Origin: Physella acuta
Taxonomy: Eukaryota > Mollusca > Gastropoda > Physidae
Reading direction: 5' to 3'
Assembly (NCBI RefSeq): GCF_028476545.1
Contig: NW_026732380.1
Coordinates: 245,001 to 309,000 of the forward strand
DNA: 64,000 nucleotides
Position 1 is the first letter of the stretch. Each line of letters opens with the position of its first letter. Positions 60,961-64,000 of this stretch are shown one piece after another. Made by a program: the position numbers and the translations under genes. The notes under the pieces are model-generated. The model did no database searches. It worked only from the letters and a program-made list of their open reading frames with translations, and was not told where the DNA came from.

Positions 60961-61345
60961 TGAACATGGGTCTTGAACACGGGTCTTTAACATGGGTCTT
61001 GAACGCGGGTCTTAAATACGGGTCTTAAACATGGGTCTTGAACACGGGTGTTAGACACGGGTCTTAACGCGGGTCTTAAACAAGGGTCTTAACACGGGTC
61101 TTAAACATGGCTCTTGAACGCGGGTCTTAGACACGGGTCTTAACGCGGGTCTTAAACAAGGGTCTTAAACAAGGGTCTTAACGCGGGTCTTAAACAAGGG
61201 TCTTAGCGTGGGTCTTAAACGCGGGTCTTAACGTGGGGTCTTAAATAAAGGTCTTAAGGCTCATCTTAAACATGGGTCTTTACGCGGGTCTTAAAAACGG
61301 GTCTTAAAAGTAGGTCTTAAACACGTGTTCGAACACGGGTCTTGA
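60961..61345. repeat. 13-14-bp minisatellite (CGGGTCTTAAACA)n
   Basis: About 28 imperfect copies of 'gggtcttaaaca' / 'gggtcttgaaca' / 'gggtcttaacgc'. Confidence 0.92.
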
Positions 61346-61656
61346 AAACTTGTAATTTCCCGTTTGTGTTGGATATGTTGCATGACAAGCTATGTGATGT
61401 TTCGTATGCCATGTTGTATGATCTGTTCAATGACTTGTATGATGTAAGAAATCATAAGCTGCATGACATTTCGAATGACCTGTATGGCAAGAATAATTTG
61501 TATGATGGCGTCTTATATGTTATATGACTGTACACCATGATCTATATCATATTGTATGACAGATAGCTCTACATATGCAGCAAAAAATAAAGTTAATCTG
61601 TGAAATCGATTGTTGTTCATAACTGTATTGCCCGCCGTGTATATACAAATACAATA
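61346..61656. repeat. Degenerate 'tgtatgat' repeat region
   Basis: Repeated 'catgttgtatgat', 'gacttgtatgat' and 'gacctgtatgg' phrases (61375-61560); no gene. Confidence 0.6.
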
Positions 61657-61664
61657 GTTCATCG

Positions 61665-61901
61665 CAGTGGCGTAGCGAGGTCGGGTGTCACCCGGTGCGG
61701 CACTTAATGGTGTCACCCCCCCCCCCCCCCAGAGGCATAGAGACCCTTCCCAGGGACAAACTTTCAAACTTTCGATTTGCACCCCCCCCCCCTCGAGTTT
61801 TTCTCTATATATTTTGCTATTTTTTGCCTTGGTGTCACCCCCCTAAATGGTGTCACCCGGTGCGGTCCGCACCCCCCGCCCCCCCCCTCGCTACGCCCCT
61901 G
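61665..61901. mobile_element. hAT-like MITE, copy 2
   Basis: Ends CAGTGGCGTAGCGAGG and CCTCGCTACGCCCCTG; exact 8-base target duplication GTTCATCG (61657-61664 and 61902-61909). The same element as 12151-12470 in the opposite orientation, here with one copy of the internal G/C-run unit. Overlapping open frames are shadows. Confidence 0.92.
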
Positions 61902-62029
61902 GTTCATCGTTAAGTTCACCATACAATTTACCATACCGCACACATACGATAGTTCACCATTTAGTTCGCCACTACAACCTATCCTCTTGTCCTGTATAAG
62001 ACGAGTTTTTAACCCAGAAAAATTATCTC

Positions 62030-62545
62030 AAAAGTCAGTGATTGTCTTATAGTGCTGGTATAGCCTAAAGCCCATACTATAATTTATAAAGAAAAGTCGG
62101 TGATTGTCTTATAGTGCTGGTATAGCCTAAAGCCCATACTATAATTTATAAAGAAAAGTCGGTGATTGTCTTATAGTGCTGGTATATCCCAAAGCCCATA
62201 CTATATTTTATCAAGAAAAGTCGGTGATTGTCTTATAGTGCTGGTATATCCTAAATCCCATACTATATTTTATCCGGCAAAGTCAGTGATTGTCTTATAG
62301 GGCTGGTATATCCTAAATCCCATACTATATTTTATCCGGCAAAGTCAGTGATTGTCTTATAGGGCTGGTATATCCTAAATCCCATACTATATTTTATCCG
62401 GCAAAGTCAGTGATTGTCTTATAGGGCTGGTATATCCTAAATCCCATACTATATTTTATCAAGAAAAGTCAGCTATTGTCTTATATGGCTGGTATATCCT
62501 AAATCCCATACTATATTTTATCAAGTAAAGTCGGTGATTGTTGTA
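62030..62545. repeat. 62-bp tandem repeat
   Basis: About eight copies with 'agtcggtgattgtcttatag', 'ggctggtatatcctaaa' and 'cccatactatattttatc'. The left copies (tgctggtatagc) and right copies (ggctggtatatc) form two subtypes. Confidence 0.95.
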
Positions 62546-62689
62546 TAGGTCAAATCATGCCGTAATATTCGTTGCCATTCTACATAATTTATGTGTATGT
62601 GTATTTTTATTTCTGACTACTTTTTTATTATAAAAAAACTTTAACTAGCTTAATAATCAATTAATGTCACTAGATCTGAGGTCCCCTCA

Positions 62690-62915
62690 TACGAACTTTG
62701 AATTGCTTTCAACTACAACTTTAACAGTTTAACTTCCTTTCAACTAAAACCTTAACTGTTTAATTTCCTTTCAACTACAACTTTAACTGTTTAACTTCCT
62801 TTCAACTACAACTTTAACTTCCTTTCAACTACAACTTTAAATGTTTAACTTGCTTTCAACTAAAACCTTAACTGTTTAACATGTTTTCAATTACAACATT
62901 AACTGTTTAACTTCA
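62690..62915. repeat. ~31-bp degenerate repeat
   Basis: About six to seven imperfect copies of 'cttcctttcaactacaactt' plus 'taactgttta'. Confidence 0.85.
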
Positions 62916-63183
62916 AATTTAGGTGTGCAAGTTTTGATGGCCCGAACAGTAGTGTGAATTTTTAAACAAATAACCTAATTAACATGCTTACCAAAATCAA
63001 GACGATTTTAATACAAGTTTTATTAACACAAATAATTATCCATGTTCAAGTTTAGAGGGTTTTTAAAAAACTAGTCTCCGGAACTTGTCGTACTCCCGCC
63101 AGCAAAGATCTCCGGTAGTGAAACCGTTTATCGCGGAATAGTTAGCGACGAGCGCTAGCGCCGGTTCCCAGAAGGTTTAGACA

Positions 63184-63384
63184 ATGATGCTGCAGATCGA
63201 ATTCATCAATCAATTGACCACCATCAAAGCCGGGAGTCGGGACGGGTCGGGTCTCCAGCCACGCGGCGAGTCGCCCTCGTCACGTGAGATCTTGTCTGGC
63301 ATCGTCTGCTGCCTCGCGAATTGGCGCGTGTGGGGTGGAACTCTCGTCTGCCACAAGTTTTGCTGCGACTCTAGAACTACACAG
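63184..63384 (+). CDS. Possible first coding exon in a GC-rich island (low confidence)
   Basis: ATG at 63184 opens 67 codons with GC-rich third positions (MMLQIEFINQLTTIKAGSRD... ending KFCCDSRTTQ), then ACACAG|GTTAAG, a fair splice donor. The sequence from about 63070 to 63380 is richer in CpG than its surroundings and contains an E-box (gtcacgtgag, about 63278). The peptide has no recognised domain. It could equally be a 5' UTR exon. Confidence 0.25.
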
Positions 63385-64000
63385 GTTAAGTCACCTTTCC
63401 CGTGGATTTTTAATTTCTTCTCACCATATGATTCAAACCTCAGAGTTAATTCTTCACGTGTAAATCAAACACACTCACACAAGTTTCAAACAATTTTCTT
63501 TGACATTTTCTTCCTAGTCTGAGCCGGTCCGCATACTTGAGTGACAGTTAGACGCTTTCGGTCTGACCAATCACAAAGCGACTATTTGAAAAGCGTGTAT
63601 CGATTCGATAGAAAAGACGCGGCCTGAATTAATCATGGCCAAATTTCTTACACCGTGCCGCTGAATGCAACTCAAAAGGATTAAATTCTATTTACGGAAC
63701 ATTGATAAAATAAACATGAAGACCCAGGCTGCAGTAAATTTCAATGTAGGAACAGAACATTCCAGAAAGTAGCTTCAATGAACAGCCTATGTATACACAG
63801 TAAAACCACTATTTTCCTAAAATCGCCACAAAACGACCCTTAAAGTTCTAAACTGACAAATAAGGAGACATTTACTACCATGGGTATCAATTTAAACCCA
63901 ACAAGTTCATTCTACAAACTTTAAAGCATGCAAACCATACAACTAAAACGTATTCTGTTATATGAGATAAAAATAGCCTGTATTACTCAAATTAGAAATT
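63385..64000. other. Unique stretch to window end
   Basis: AT-rich single-copy sequence; nothing recognised. Confidence 0.6.

Noticed and set aside
61695-62052. 72- and 91-codon frames over the MITE
   Set aside because: They derive from MITE sequence and C runs; the same peptides appear in reverse at 12.1-12.6 kb.

Overview
This is a gene-poor stretch of animal nuclear DNA, most likely from a gastropod mollusc. The evidence is GT-AG introns, AATAAA signals, tRNA-headed SINE-like copies with the 'gggtacctggc' body common in gastropods, hAT-type DNA transposons, and small secreted cysteine-rich peptides whose cysteine spacing fits mollusc CSalpha-beta defensins. Species and family are inference. 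Roughly a third or more of the window is tandem repeat (about 40 separate arrays, units of 2 to 87 bases). Most long open frames in it are by-products of repeat units that are multiples of three.

The clearest biology is at 2.4-13.4 kb: three two-exon genes in a row on the + strand (2509-5284, 7596-10107, 11412-13347). Each has a secretory first exon ending in phase 2 just after the first cysteine, and a second exon carrying a C-x5-C-x3-C-...-C-x7-C-x-C core. That core matches the mussel-type defensin spacing, but the eighth cysteine lies before the core instead of at the C terminus. Genes 2 and 3 have nearly identical signal-peptide exons. Gene 1 instead carries a ~320-residue proline/methionine/asparagine-rich, then acidic, pro-region on the same kind of second exon. 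Gene 3 looks broken or spliced differently. The introns are filled with unrelated minisatellites and transposon copies.

From 14 to 42 kb the window is mostly satellite: a 4.4-kb 39-base array, a 24-base array with a 408-base higher-order repeat, a 1.7-kb 15-base array, a 47-base array with a 232-base higher-order repeat, eight tandem ETS-site units, a 23-base array split by a 217-base MITE, and a 22-base array with 66-base higher-order structure. Between these lie promoter-like islands (NRF1 at 22.18 kb, RFX X-box plus YY1 at 23.3 kb, E-boxes at 20.3 and 28.1 kb), SINE copies, and a dispersed ~280-base repeat found twice, each time next to a minisatellite.

From 42 to 64 kb there is a convincing first coding exon of an unidentified gene on the - strand (42598 to 42510) under a TATA-less promoter with ETS, CRE and YY1 sites. 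There are also weaker exon candidates (44.5, 52.4, 53.3 and 63.2 kb), a decayed but cleanly bounded hAT transposon (55215-56991), a dense E-box/CRE cluster at 58.07-58.18 kb, more arrays, and a second full copy of the hAT-like MITE at 61.7 kb. No rRNA, intact tRNA, CRISPR array or bacterial-type operon was seen.
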